Shown here in pieces: positions 23,233 to 32,173 of a DNA stretch of 39,201 bases. This DNA is from Clostridia bacterium (GTDB lineage Bacteria; Bacillota; Clostridia; Oscillospirales; Acutalibacteraceae), in the NCBI GenBank assembly GCA_900766585.1, contig CAAFVV010000013.1, forward strand, positions 1 through 39,201, in the 5' to 3' direction. A program made the translations under genes and the position numbers. Every line of letters begins with the position of its first letter. The stretch's first letter is position 1. The notes under the pieces were generated by a model, which was not told the DNA's origin, did not search any database, and saw only the letters and a list, made by a program, of their open reading frames with translations.

Positions 23233-25917
23233 TCAGCGCTTTCCCTCCAGCTCGCGGATGCGGTCATACACGCGCGCGCAGTTATTCTGATCGTCAAAGG
23301 CAAAGAAGCGGTCGATCCGCTCGCGGTAGACGTCCTTCAGGCGGCAGTCGTTCTCCATATAGTCGATGATCCGATCCACCGTGGTATCGAGGTCATAGGT
23401 CACCTCGCCGAAGCCGTCGCGCTCGAACTCAAAGTATCCCTTTGCGCACACATGCGCGCCCCGGTAGAATTCATCCAGATCAAACTGTGCATACAGCACC
23501 GGCTTGCGCAGATAGGCAAAATCAAACACCGCCGAGGAATAGTCCGTTACCACCAGCTGGCTGCGCGCATAAATGTCGCGGTAGGCCTCGCCGGGCGAAA
23601 GCATATGCACACGCTTGTCCGCCCGGAAAAACGCGCTGTGCGGCAGCAGCGTCGGATGAAGCAGAAAATCAATCTGATAGCCCAGCCGATCCGCCGCATC
23701 CAGCAGGCGCCGGTCTGTCAACAGCGCATTATAGAATTGCAGATACCGGCTTTCAGCAAACCCGGGCGCCAACGACCACTTGTCGGTCTGGTAATTCCAG
23801 CCCGCCATCAGATATTTCCGCCAGGTCGGCATAATGGTCACGCGCTTTTCCTCCACGCGGTACAGCCGGTCGAAACGCGGAAAGCCGGTCAGCCAGACCT
23901 GCCGGTCGGTATAGTGGTAATTGCCGTGAAGAATAGATTCCGCCTCCGGCCGCGCCACCGTGACAAAGCCGTACAGGTTCTTCTGATATTTGCCGAGCCA
24001 ATCCGACACGTCGTTTTCCGTCACGCCGTGCTGCAGGAAAATAAAGCGGCCTTTCGCCAGAATATCCCGATACGGCGGAAAATGGCCGCGAAACGGGTTG
24101 TAGATTTCAATTTCCGCCTGACTGGAAATGACATACTCACTCAGCAGCAGATACAGCTTCTGCTTGAGCGTGCCGCGCTTTAATACCGGCCCGACGGCTT
24201 TCATCGCCGCATAGTCGGCACAGTCGGCGTTGATAACAAAGCGGGCGTCGATCTCGCGGTGGTTTTTCCGCATATAGCGGAAGAACGCCTCGCCGTTGTC
24301 GCCCGCCTTCGCGGCGCGGTCGGAGATCAGCCACAGCGGGCGGCGGTGGAAAAAGCGCAGGATGGGGAGCAGCCGCCGTACAAGGACAGCTTTTCGCCCT
24401 CCGGCCAGGTTCCGTTTCCAGAGATTGCGGAGAAACGCCCGCTCTTTCTGTTTGCGGGCTTTACGCGTCTCGACTTCAAACCGGAACCCTGTTTTCTCCC
24501 GGGAGACGATCCAGCCGTCGTTGGCAAAATACGCCTTCTCATACTCATTGCCGATCGGCGCAAAAGCGGGGAAAAAGTAGTTTTTCACCATAATCCGCCG
24601 CCCGTCGGCAATCACGCAGAACGTCAGCTCGTGGGTCCTGCTTTCCCGCGCCAAGGGCAGCTCTACGGCAAACCCGATATTCTCCACAATGTGTTCGCCC
24701 AGAGACACCTGCCCCTTGCGCCCCGTCACCTCACGGCAGGGATATGCCTTTCCGTCCAGGATCGCTTCAAGCGTCACCTTGGAAAACACGGACGGGTATA
24801 CCGCCATACATCCCTCGATCGCGCAGGCACCTTTCTCCATTTTTAAAAAGTCGATCCGGCAGGAGAAATCCGACATCTTCGCCACAGCCTTGCCGTTGTA
24901 GCAAAAGACGGTGTTTTCCGGTCTTTCGACAATATCCGGCGCGCGGCCGTATTTGAGCTTCAGCGCAAACAGCTTGTGGGCAAGGCCGATATTCCTCTGC
25001 AGCAAAACCGCCTCATCGTCGATCTTCTGCAGGATCTCCAGAAGCTCTGTCCGATATTTCCGGCAGTCCTCCTCCGGCAGGATGCCGGTCGGCAGATCCG
25101 TCTGCAGGATACGCCACTGCATATCGTACATCAGCGTAAACTGAATAAACCGGGGAAGATAGCCGTATTTTTCCGTATAAAAGCGGATAATCTCCAGATG
25201 GAAATGCTCTGTGCAGGGCAAATACCAGTTCGGGCGCATGCCGCTCAGCTGGATCGCCGACTGCTCGCCGCCGCTTCTCTGCCGATAAAAATAGGTCGCC
25301 GTGGAGACCACGCCCAGGGTGCATTTATCGGAAAGCACCTTCTGCACCACCAAAGCGTCCTCACCATAGGCTAAGTGGGGGTCAAACGGATAGCGCTGTA
25401 CACATTCCCTTTTGATAAAGGAGCTGGCAACATGCAGCTGCGGGACCGTCCACTCTTTGTCAAGATCGATCACGCGGTCGCCCCGATTGAATTTGAAATT
25501 CAGGGTATGCGTGCCCTGCTTTCCGTCAAAAAACACCAGCGGGATCGACACGATATCCGTTTCCGCCAGATGGCGATCAAAAAACGCGCAGACCTCACGC
25601 AGGGTCTCCGGCGACAGCTTGTCGTCCGAATCCATAAAGTTGACAAAACGTCCCTTTGCCTGCGACAGGCCGGCATTGCGCGCCGAGGACACGCCGCCGT
25701 TTTCCTTGTGGATGACTTCAATATTGTGCGGATAGCGTGCCGCATATTCGTCACAGATGGCGCCGCAGCCGTCGGGCGAGCCGTCGTCCACCAAAATAAG
25801 CTGCACATGCTCTGCAAAGCCGATATCCTGCGCAATCACGCTGTCGATCGCTTCCCGCAGAAACGGCTCCACCTTGTACACGGCGGTGATGACGGTCACT
25901 TGAAACGCGTTTTCCAT
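23233..25917 (-). CDS. Two-domain wall-polymer enzyme: GT2 glycosyltransferase fused to a CDP-glycerol glycerophosphotransferase-like domain
   Basis: 894 residues. The N-terminal GT-A domain (about 1-220) has TVITAVYKVEPFLREAIDSV, ILVDDGSPDGCG, NGGVSSARNAGL and the DxD-type FMDSDDKL. A middle region of about 300 residues follows. The C-terminal TagF/TagB-like domain (about 560-890) has FLQHGVTENDVSDWLGKYQK, FVTVARPEAESI, TGFPRFDRLY, MPTWRKYLM and VVTDYSSAVFDFAYLRKPVL. The first domain would add a sugar from a nucleotide sugar; the second would add glycerol- or ribitol-phosphate from a CDP-alditol, so a teichoic-acid-like polymer or capsule is the likely product. The start at 25917 follows AAAGGA by 8 nt. 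It stands alone, with no other polymer genes beside it. Confidence 0.9.
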   Translation of the reverse strand: MENAFQVTVITAVYKVEPFLREAIDSVIAQDIGFAEHVQLILVDDGSPDGCGAICDEYAARYPHNIEVIHKENGGVSSARNAGLSQAKGRFVNFMDSDDKLSPETLREVCAFFDRHLAETDIVSIPLVFFDGKQGTHTLNFKFNRGDRVIDLDKEWTVPQLHVASSFIKRECVQRYPFDPHLAYGEDALVVQKVLSDKCTLGVVSTATYFYRQRSGGEQSAIQLSGMRPNWYLPCTEHFHLEIIRFYTEKYGYLPRFIQFTLMYDMQWRILQTDLPTGILPEEDCRKYRTELLEILQKIDDEAVLLQRNIGLAHKLFALKLKYGRAPDIVERPENTVFCYNGKAVAKMSDFSCRIDFLKMEKGACAIEGCMAVYPSVFSKVTLEAILDGKAYPCREVTGRKGQVSLGEHIVENIGFAVELPLARESRTHELTFCVIADGRRIMVKNYFFPAFAPIGNEYEKAYFANDGWIVSREKTGFRFEVETRKARKQKERAFLRNLWKRNLAGGRKAVLVRRLLPILRFFHRRPLWLISDRAAKAGDNGEAFFRYMRKNHREIDARFVINADCADYAAMKAVGPVLKRGTLKQKLYLLLSEYVISSQAEIEIYNPFRGHFPPYRDILAKGRFIFLQHGVTENDVSDWLGKYQKNLYGFVTVARPEAESILHGNYHYTDRQVWLTGFPRFDRLYRVEEKRVTIMPTWRKYLMAGWNYQTDKWSLAPGFAESRYLQFYNALLTDRRLLDAADRLGYQIDFLLHPTLLPHSAFFRADKRVHMLSPGEAYRDIYARSQLVVTDYSSAVFDFAYLRKPVLYAQFDLDEFYRGAHVCAKGYFEFERDGFGEVTYDLDTTVDRIIDYMENDCRLKDVYRERIDRFFAFDDQNNCARVYDRIRELEGKR

Positions 25918-25959
25918 GTTCGATTCCTTTCCGATCACTAAACTGCTCCGTGGTAACAG

Positions 25960-25993
25960 AAAAAACAGCCCGAAGCCTTTCGGCAACGGGCTG
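25960..25993 (-). terminator. Terminator of the tRNA-Leu transcript
   Basis: On the minus strand CAGCCCG (25987-25993) pairs with CGGGCTG (25966-25972), with a further short stem inside the loop (GCC...GGC), followed by six T residues. Confidence 0.9.
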
Positions 25994-25997
25994 CATC

Positions 25998-26081
25998 TGG
26001 TGCGCGAGACGGGACTTGAACCCGTACGTCATTGACACACGCACCTCAAACGTGCCTGTCTGCCAGTTCCAGCACTCGCGC
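25998..26081 (-). tRNA. tRNA-Leu (anticodon GAG), CCA encoded
   Basis: Minus-strand cloverleaf of 84 nt. The acceptor stem is GCGCGAG with CTCGCGC, the anticodon stem is CACGT with GCGTG around loop TTGAGGT (anticodon at 26045-26047), the variable arm is long (type II tRNA, GTGTCAATGAC), and the T arm has CGGGTTCAAGTCCCG; the 3' end is ACCA. It reads CTC and CTT leucine codons. It has its own promoter and terminator. Confidence 0.95.
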
Positions 26082-26109
26082 AAATACGCTGAACGAATCA
26101 GCGTTGATT

Positions 26110-26138
26110 ATTATACCACCTCTTTGGGCGCTTGTCAA
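26110..26138 (-). promoter_or_regulatory. Consensus sigma-A promoter of tRNA-Leu
   Basis: On the minus strand TTGACA (26133-26138), 17 bp, TATAAT (26110-26115): a perfect match in both boxes with ideal spacing, as expected for a stable RNA gene. Confidence 0.95.
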
Positions 26139-26170
26139 CCTTTTTTTCTTTTTTTCACCGAATCGCGGGT

Positions 26171-26199
26171 TTGACAACCGCCCGCCGGTTTGCTATACT
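26171..26199 (+). promoter_or_regulatory. Sigma-A promoter of recG
   Basis: TTGACA (26171-26176), 17 bp, TATACT (26194-26199); it diverges from the tRNA-Leu promoter across a short gap. Confidence 0.85.
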
Positions 26200-26226
26200 T
26201 TAGAAAAACGTCCGGGAGGGGATTCC

Positions 26227-28266
26227 GTGTCTGTCTTGTCCATGCCGCTCTCTGCGCTGCGGGGCATCGGCGAAAAACGGCTCGCGCTGTTTGCGCGGCT
26301 CGGCATCACCGACCTCGGCTCACTCCTGCGCCATTATCCGCGCCAATATGAGGACTGGTCCTCCCCCTGTCTGCTGCGCGACGCACCGCGGGGCGAAAGC
26401 TGCTGTATCCGCGCCACGCTGATGACCTCGCCGCAGGAGCATCTCATCCGTAAAGGGCTGACACTTTACAAGTTTACCGCCACGGACGGGCTGGACGGCG
26501 TGCAGATCACACTGTTTAATAATCCCTATCTCGCCAAAAAGCTGCGGCGGGACGAGACCTACTATTTCTACGGCACCGTCACCGGCCCGCACCCCTATGC
26601 CATGGCGTCGCCGCAGGCGGAGCCTGCCGCGCGCCCGCCGCGCATCCGCCCGCTCTATCCGCTGACCGAGGGGCTGTCCTCCCGCATGATCGAGGCGGCG
26701 GTGGAGCAGGCGCTCGCCCTCCTCGCAAAGGCAAACGAGGACGACCCGCTACCCGCCGCCCTGCGGGACGCCTACGGGCTTTGCGGCAGGGTCACGGCGC
26801 TGACGCAGATCCATTTTCCCGACGACCGTGCCGCTCTGGCGGCGGCACGGCAGCGGCTGATCTTCGAAGAGCTGCTCTGTCTCCAGCTCGGCATGCTGCG
26901 GCTGCGGCTGCGCGCCCGCCGCACCGGCGCGCCGCAGCTGACCGACGACCGCACGGACGAGTTCTGCCGTCTGCTCCCCTTTGCGCTGACCGGCGCACAA
27001 CGGCGCGCCATCGACACCTGCATCGCGGATATGCGCCGCGGCGAGCCGATGAACCGGCTTTTGCAGGGGGATGTCGGCAGCGGCAAGACCGCCGTGGCGG
27101 CAGGGCTGATCTACTCCGCCGTCAAAAACGGCTGGCAGTCCGCACTGATGGCACCGACCGAAATTTTAGCGGAGCAGCACGCCCGTTCGCTGTCCAGGCT
27201 GCTCGCCCCGGCGGGCATTCGCGTCGGGCTGCTGACCGGCGCGCTCTCCGCCGCCGAAAAACGCGCCGTCCGCGAGGCGCTGGCGCAGGGTGGGCTGGAT
27301 GTCGCGGTCGGCACTCATGCACTGCTGACCCAGACGGTGGAATTCCGTTCGCTCGGACTGGTCATCACGGATGAGCAGCACCGTTTCGGCGTCGGTCAGC
27401 GCGCGGCGCTGTCCGCCAAGGGCGGCGCGCCCCACCGGCTCGTTATGTCCGCCACCCCGATTCCCCGTACGCTGGCACTGATTCTCTACGGCGACCTCGA
27501 CGTCTCGGTGCTGGATGAGCTGCCGCCCGGACGGCAGCCGATCGCCACCTTTGCTGTCGGCAGCGATAAGCGCGCGCGCGCCTATGCCTATGTCAAAAAG
27601 CATCTCGACGCGGGGCTACAGGGCTACCTTGTCTGCCCGCTCGTCGAGGAGGGGGAGCAGGAGACCGCCGCCGCGACCGCCCTCTACCGCCGCCTTGCCG
27701 CGGGAGAATTTGCCGCCTACCGTCTCGGTCTGCTCCACGGCCGCATGAAGGGCGCGGAAAAAGACGCGGTCATGACCGCCTTTTCCCGCGGCGAGATCGA
27801 CCTGCTGGTCTCCACCACTGTCATCGAGGTCGGCGTGGACGTGCCCAATGCCGCCATCATGGTGATCGAGGACGCCGACCGCTTCGGGCTGGCACAGCTC
27901 CACCAGCTGCGCGGGCGCGTCGGGCGCGGAAAGGCCGCCTCGACCTGCATCCTGATCTCTGACGCACAAAACGAGGAGGCGCGCCGACGCATGCAGGTCA
28001 TGTGCGCCACCTGCGACGGCTTCCGCATCGCCGAGGAGGACCTAAAGCTGCGCGGCCCCGGCGACTTTTTCGGCAGCCGCCAGCACGGTCTGCCGCAGCT
28101 GCACATTGCCGACCTCACAACCGATATGGCGATGTGCGAACAGGCGCAGCAGGCGGCACGCCGTCTGCTCGCCGACGATCCCACCCTTTCCGCGCCCGCT
28201 CACGCCGGTCTGCGCCGCGGGGTGGAGGCGCTCTACGCCTCGGTCGGCGACGGCGGGCTGAATTGA
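26227..28266 (+). CDS. recG: ATP-dependent DNA helicase RecG
   Basis: Branch-migrating helicase that rescues stalled forks and processes recombination intermediates. 679 residues, close to the usual length. The N-terminal wedge domain (about 1-240) includes the OB-fold; the helicase core has GDVGSGKT (about 281-288), DEQH box ITDEQHRFGVGQR, SATPIPRTLAL, GLLHGRMKGAEKD, STTVIEVGVDVPNA and QLRGRVGRG. The C-terminal part has the RecG block LKLRGPGDFFGSRQHG. The GTG start at 26227 follows GGGAGGG by 6 nt and matches the family start; the first ATG is five codons later and has poor spacing. Confidence 0.97.
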   Translation: MSVLSMPLSALRGIGEKRLALFARLGITDLGSLLRHYPRQYEDWSSPCLLRDAPRGESCCIRATLMTSPQEHLIRKGLTLYKFTATDGLDGVQITLFNNPYLAKKLRRDETYYFYGTVTGPHPYAMASPQAEPAARPPRIRPLYPLTEGLSSRMIEAAVEQALALLAKANEDDPLPAALRDAYGLCGRVTALTQIHFPDDRAALAAARQRLIFEELLCLQLGMLRLRLRARRTGAPQLTDDRTDEFCRLLPFALTGAQRRAIDTCIADMRRGEPMNRLLQGDVGSGKTAVAAGLIYSAVKNGWQSALMAPTEILAEQHARSLSRLLAPAGIRVGLLTGALSAAEKRAVREALAQGGLDVAVGTHALLTQTVEFRSLGLVITDEQHRFGVGQRAALSAKGGAPHRLVMSATPIPRTLALILYGDLDVSVLDELPPGRQPIATFAVGSDKRARAYAYVKKHLDAGLQGYLVCPLVEEGEQETAAATALYRRLAAGEFAAYRLGLLHGRMKGAEKDAVMTAFSRGEIDLLVSTTVIEVGVDVPNAAIMVIEDADRFGLAQLHQLRGRVGRGKAASTCILISDAQNEEARRRMQVMCATCDGFRIAEEDLKLRGPGDFFGSRQHGLPQLHIADLTTDMAMCEQAQQAARRLLADDPTLSAPAHAGLRRGVEALYASVGDGGLN

Positions 28267-28275
28267 TTGTGTTCG

Positions 28276-28325
28276 CTCCTATCTGTATAATTTTGTCGAA
28301 TTATACAGATGGGAGGTGCTTTTTG
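28276..28325 (+). terminator. Strong terminator after recG
   Basis: A 17-bp stem (one G-U pair), 28276-28292 with 28299-28316, followed by TGCTTTTTG. It separates recG from the ylxM-ffh operon promoter. Confidence 0.85.
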
Positions 28326-28359
28326 CCAACGATTTTTTGAAAAAGCCTGCCGTTTGCCC

Positions 28360-28388
28360 TTGACAAGAGGCGGGAAATCTGGTATACT
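28360..28388 (+). promoter_or_regulatory. Sigma-A promoter of the ylxM-ffh operon
   Basis: TTGACA (28360-28365), 17 bp, TATACT (28383-28388). The only clear promoter upstream of the whole ylxM to trmD block. Confidence 0.9.
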
Positions 28389-28432
28389 GTGTAAAGTTAT
28401 TCGCTTTACACTCGTGTGGGGAGGTGACTGGA

Positions 28433-28798
28433 ATGGCCAAAAACATGGAGATTACGCTGCTCTGCGACTTCTACGGCGATATGCTGACCGAAAAGCAGCG
28501 GGATATGATCGACCTGTATTACGACAACGACCTGTCGCTTGCCGAGATCGCCGAAAACGAGGGCATCACCCGCCAGGGGGTGCGTGATTCCATCAAGCGG
28601 GCGGAAAACCAGCTCACCGAGATGGAGGAGCGGCTCGGCCTTGTGCGCCGCTTCCGGGAGATGCAGCTGCGGTTTGACGACATCAAGCAGGCCGCCAACA
28701 CGATCAGCGCGATCAACGACCGCTTCGGCTATTCCCGCGATATTGAGGAAAAGGCGCGGGAGATCGCCCGGCTCGCTGATTCGCTCGCAGAGATCTGA
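28433..28798 (+). CDS. ylxM: YlxM-like helix-turn-helix protein (UPF0122), SRP-associated
   Basis: 121 residues, a putative DNA-binding protein with a sigma-region-4-like helix-turn-helix (about 22-65; LTEKQRDMIDLYYDNDLSLA, then EIAENEGITRQGVRDSIKRAE), and a helical C-terminal half. Members are nearly always upstream of ffh in Firmicutes and in streptococci interact with the signal recognition particle RNA (family knowledge). The start at 28433 follows GGGGAGG by 8 nt; GTG at 28424 overlaps the ribosome binding site and is rejected. Confidence 0.92.
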   Translation: MAKNMEITLLCDFYGDMLTEKQRDMIDLYYDNDLSLAEIAENEGITRQGVRDSIKRAENQLTEMEERLGLVRRFREMQLRFDDIKQAANTISAINDRFGYSRDIEEKAREIARLADSLAEI

Positions 28799-28819
28799 CA
28801 CCGCGGAAGGAGGCTGTCT

Positions 28820-30169
28820 ATGGCATCGTTTGAAGGACTTTCGGATAAGCTCTCCGCCGTATTTAAGCGGATGCGCTCAAAGGGACGGCTGACCGAGGCG
28901 GACGTGCGCGAAGTCATGCGCGAGGTGCGGCTCGCCCTGCTGGAAGCCGACGTTAACTATAAGGTCGCGAAGGATTTTACCAAAACGGTCGCCGACCGCG
29001 CGGTCGGCGAAAAGGTGATGGAGAGCCTGACGCCCGCACAGATGGTCGTGAAGATCGTCAATGAGGAGCTGACGGCGCTGATGGGCGGCGACGCCGCACG
29101 GCTCGCCGGCACCAATAAACCGCCCTGCATCCTCATGATGTGCGGTCTGCAGGGCGCCGGTAAAACCACTCACTCCGCCAAGCTCGCCAAATGGCTGAAA
29201 TCGCAGGGACACCGGCCGCTGCTGGTCGCCTGCGACGTGTACCGTCCCGCCGCCATCACCCAGTTACAGGTGGTGGGTTCACAGGCGGGCGTGCCGGTGT
29301 TTGAACAGGGGCAGGGCGACCCCGTCGCCATTGCCCGCGCCGCCGTGGCGCACGCTAAGGATCACGGCAACGACTACGTCATTCTCGATACCGCCGGCCG
29401 TCTCCATATCGACGAGACGCTGATGGATGAGCTAAAGCAGATCAAATCCGCCGTCGCCCCCCAGGAGATCCTGCTGGTCGTGGACGCAATGACCGGTCAG
29501 GACGCCGTCAACGTCGCCTCCGCCTTTGACGAGGCGCTCGGCATCACCGGCGTGCTGCTGACCAAGCTGGACGGCGACACACGCGGCGGCGCGGCGCTCT
29601 CTGTCCGCGCCGTCACCGGAAAGCCCATCAAATTCGCCGGAACCGGCGAAAAGCTCGACGACCTCGAGGTGTTCCACCCCTCCCGCATGGCGTCCCGTAT
29701 TCTCGGCATGGGCGACGTGATGTCGCTGATCGAAAAGGCGGAAAAGCAGGTCAGCGAGAAGGAAGCGGCGGCATTGGCGCAGAAGCTGCAGGACAATTCG
29801 TTCGATCTGAACGATATGCTCGATCAGTTTAAGCAGATCCGCGGCATGGGCAACCTCAAGGAGATGCTCGGCATGATTCCCGGCGTGGGCAAACAGCTCC
29901 GCGACGTCGATATCGACGAGCGGCAGTTTGCGCGGGTCGAGGCGATCATCCTGTCCATGACGCCGGACGAGCGCCGCCGTCCCGCCCTCATCAACCCGTC
30001 CCGCAAAAAGCGTATCGCTGCCGGCTGCGGGCAGCGCGTCGAGGACGTCAACCGCTTATTAAAGCAGTATGACTCCATGCGCCAGCTCATGAAGCAGCTT
30101 GGCAAGGGCAAGGGCAAAAAAGGCGGCAGGGCGATGCTCCCCGGCCGTTTCCCCGGCTTCGGGCTGTAA
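28820..30169 (+). CDS. ffh: Signal recognition particle protein Ffh (SRP54)
   Basis: Binds signal sequences and targets nascent membrane proteins to the translocon with FtsY. 449 residues: N domain (about 1-85), GTPase G domain (about 95-295) with GLQGAGKTTHSAKLA, DVYRPAAI, DTAGRLH and TKLDGDTRGGA, and a Met-rich M domain (about 300-449; NDMLDQFKQIRGMGNLKEML, MTPDERRRP, a C-terminal Met/Gly/Lys tail). The start at 28820 follows GGAAGGAGG. It is the second gene of the operon, 21 nt after ylxM. Confidence 0.97.
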   Translation: MASFEGLSDKLSAVFKRMRSKGRLTEADVREVMREVRLALLEADVNYKVAKDFTKTVADRAVGEKVMESLTPAQMVVKIVNEELTALMGGDAARLAGTNKPPCILMMCGLQGAGKTTHSAKLAKWLKSQGHRPLLVACDVYRPAAITQLQVVGSQAGVPVFEQGQGDPVAIARAAVAHAKDHGNDYVILDTAGRLHIDETLMDELKQIKSAVAPQEILLVVDAMTGQDAVNVASAFDEALGITGVLLTKLDGDTRGGAALSVRAVTGKPIKFAGTGEKLDDLEVFHPSRMASRILGMGDVMSLIEKAEKQVSEKEAAALAQKLQDNSFDLNDMLDQFKQIRGMGNLKEMLGMIPGVGKQLRDVDIDERQFARVEAIILSMTPDERRRPALINPSRKKRIAAGCGQRVEDVNRLLKQYDSMRQLMKQLGKGKGKKGGRAMLPGRFPGFGL

Positions 30170-30237
30170 ATTTGTTTTCTCCCGGCATTGTCCGGCAGAA
30201 TATATAGGCATTGATCATCATTTTGGAGGTAAATCAA

Positions 30238-30477
30238 ATGGCAGTGAAAATTCGTCTGCGCCGCATCGGCGCCAAAAAGAAACCCTTCTACCGTGTTGTC
30301 GTGGCTGACTCCCGCTATCCCCGTGACGGCCGCTTCATTGAGGAACTGGGCTATTACAATCCGCTGGAGGATCCCGCTGTGCTGAAGATCGACGCGGAAA
30401 AAGCCAAGAAATGGATCGAGAACGGCGCTCAGCCCACCGATACCGTGAAGGCTCTGCTGAAAAAAGCCGGCATCTGA
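30238..30477 (+). CDS. rpsP: 30S ribosomal protein S16
   Basis: 79 residues, starting MAVKIRLRRIGAKKKPFYRV and continuing with GRFIEELGYYNPL, the S16 signature. It is a small-subunit assembly protein. The start at 30238 follows GGAGGT by about 7 nt. It keeps the ffh-rpsP-khpA order of many Firmicutes. Confidence 0.98.
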   Translation: MAVKIRLRRIGAKKKPFYRVVVADSRYPRDGRFIEELGYYNPLEDPAVLKIDAEKAKKWIENGAQPTDTVKALLKKAGI

Positions 30478-30514
30478 TCCCCGCTGCTTCGGGTGACAGG
30501 AAAGGAACACACAC

Positions 30515-30748
30515 ATGAAAGAATTACTGACGATCCTGGCCCGCGGTCTGGTCGAGCATCCCGATGACGTCACCGTCACCGAGGACGCCCCCGCCGAGGA
30601 CGGCACCGTCACGCTGCATCTGCACGTTCACGCGGACGATATGGGACGCGTGATCGGCAAGCAGGGACGTATTGCCAAGGCGCTGCGGACGGTCATGCGT
30701 GCCGCGGCGACCCGTCGGGACACCCGTGTCTCCGTCGAGATCGACTGA
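30515..30748 (+). CDS. khpA: KH-domain RNA-binding protein KhpA (YlqC)
   Basis: 77 residues with a single KH domain; the GxxG loop is in DDMGRVIGKQGRIAKALRTV. KhpA binds RNA with KhpB and affects cell elongation and RNA metabolism in Gram-positive bacteria (family knowledge). The usual neighbours are rpsP and rimM. AGGAAAGGAAC lies about 8 nt upstream of the start. Confidence 0.95.
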   Translation: MKELLTILARGLVEHPDDVTVTEDAPAEDGTVTLHLHVHADDMGRVIGKQGRIAKALRTVMRAAATRRDTRVSVEID

Positions 30749-30759
30749 CAACAAAAAGC

Positions 30760-30845
30760 GACGGCAGCGCTGCCGCCGATCCCCCCAAAGCAGAGCCTGC
30801 GGCTCTGCTGCGGCCGGGTCGCGGCGCATTTGCCGTCATTTTTTG
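30760..30845 (+). promoter_or_regulatory. Structured khpA-rimM intergenic RNA with T-run, possible attenuator
   Basis: GACGGCA (30760-30766) can pair with TGCCGTC (30831-30837), closing a multibranch structure that is followed by ATTTTTTG. Inside are GGCAGCGCTGCC (30764-30775) and AGCAGAGCC with GGCTCTGCT (30790-30809). The shape is a terminator with internal hairpins inside an operon, 31 nt before the rimM start. Partial termination or a processing site is possible. Confidence 0.5.
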
Positions 30846-30876
30846 CGTTTTGCCCGAGTGATAAGGAGGTCAACCC

Positions 30877-31392
30877 ATGCCGATCAAGCCCTTTCTTGAG
30901 GCCGGACAGATCACCGGCACCCACGGCGTCCGCGGTGAGGTGCGCGTCATGCCCTGGTGCGACTCGCCCGAAGCCTACGCCCGGCTGCACACCCTGTACT
31001 GGGACGAGCGCGGCGAGCAGCCGGTCAGGGTGCACTCCCGCGCCCATAAGTCCATGGCGCTGACCGTCATCGAGGGCGTGGACACCGTCGAGAAGGCCGC
31101 TGCCCTGCGCGGGCGGATCCTGTGGCTCCGGCGGGAGGACATGCCCCTGCCAAACGGGCGGTATTTCGTGCAGGATCTGATCGGCTGCCGGGTGTTTGAC
31201 GCGGATTCCGGCGCCGAATACGGCGTCATCACCGATGTCAGCCATATCGGCTCCGGCGATATTTACCATATGACCGGCGGCGGGCGCGAGGTGCTGATTC
31301 CCGCCATACCCGACATTGTCTGCCGGGTCTCTCCCGCCGAGGACCGGATCGACATTCGCCCGATGAAAGGATTGCTCGACGATGCGGATTGA
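30877..31392 (+). CDS. rimM: Ribosome maturation factor RimM
   Basis: 171 residues, helps late 30S head assembly. GQITGTHGVRGEVRVMPWCD and the PRC-barrel part (DLIGCRVFDADSGAEYGVIT, VLIPAIPDIVCRV) match RimM. The ribosome binding site AAGGAGGT is about 8 nt upstream. It overlaps the trmD start by 11 nt, so the two are translationally coupled. A structured region lies upstream. Confidence 0.96.
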   Translation: MPIKPFLEAGQITGTHGVRGEVRVMPWCDSPEAYARLHTLYWDERGEQPVRVHSRAHKSMALTVIEGVDTVEKAAALRGRILWLRREDMPLPNGRYFVQDLIGCRVFDADSGAEYGVITDVSHIGSGDIYHMTGGGREVLIPAIPDIVCRVSPAEDRIDIRPMKGLLDDAD

Positions 31393-32158
31393 TATTCTGA
31401 CCCTGTTTCCCGATATGTTTGCCGCCGTCACCGGAGAGAGCATCCTCGGACGGGCGCAGCAGAAGGGTGTGCTGGACATCCGCTGCCACCAGATCCGAGA
31501 CTACACCAAAAACAAACAGATGCAGGTGGACGACTACCCCTACGGCGGCGGTATGGGCATGGTCATGTTCCCGCAGCCCATCGCCGACACCTTCCGCGCC
31601 GTTTGTGCCGACATCGGCGCGCGCCCGCACCTTATATACATGAGTCCGCAGGGCGCGGTGCTGACGCAGGAAAAGGCGCGGGAGCTGGCGCAGTATGACA
31701 ACCTTTGTGTGCTGTGCGGCCATTATGAGGGCGTGGACGAGCGCGTGCTTGAGGCTATCGTGGACGAGGAGATCTCCATCGGCGACTATGTGCTGACCGG
31801 CGGTGAAATTCCCGCCATGGCGCTCGTCGACTGCGTATCCCGCATGGTGCCCGGCGTATTGGCGGACGAGATCTGCTTCACGGAGGAGAGCCACTTTTCC
31901 GGTCTTCTCGAATACCCGCAGTACACCCGCCCCGCCGTATGGGAGGGGCGGGCCGTGCCGGAGATTCTGCTCTCCGGCCACCATGCGCGCATTGCCGAGT
32001 GGCGGCATCAGCAGTCGCTGCTGCGCACCCTCCGCAAGCGGCCGGATATGCTCGCGCGGGCTGAGCTGTCCGATAAGGACCGCGCCTTTCTCGCCGCCGC
32101 GCCCGAAGCCCCCGCACCGGAGGAGGCGGCACCCGCAGACGACAGCACGGACGACTGA
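31382..32158 (+). CDS. trmD: tRNA (guanine-N1)-methyltransferase TrmD
   Basis: 258 residues, makes m1G37 in tRNA to prevent frameshifting. MRIDILTLFPDMF, DYPYGGGMGMVM, CGHYEGVDERV, IGDYVLTGGEIPAM and the SGHHARIAEWR region match the SPOUT-knot enzyme. A short Ala/Pro/Glu-rich C-terminal tail (about 235-258) is an extension. It starts in an 11-nt overlap with rimM. The expected next gene, rplS (L19), is absent; a terminator and a minus-strand gene follow instead. Confidence 0.97.
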   Translation: MRIDILTLFPDMFAAVTGESILGRAQQKGVLDIRCHQIRDYTKNKQMQVDDYPYGGGMGMVMFPQPIADTFRAVCADIGARPHLIYMSPQGAVLTQEKARELAQYDNLCVLCGHYEGVDERVLEAIVDEEISIGDYVLTGGEIPAMALVDCVSRMVPGVLADEICFTEESHFSGLLEYPQYTRPAVWEGRAVPEILLSGHHARIAEWRHQQSLLRTLRKRPDMLARAELSDKDRAFLAAAPEAPAPEEAAPADDSTDD

Positions 32159-32173
32159 CCGAATAACAAACGA

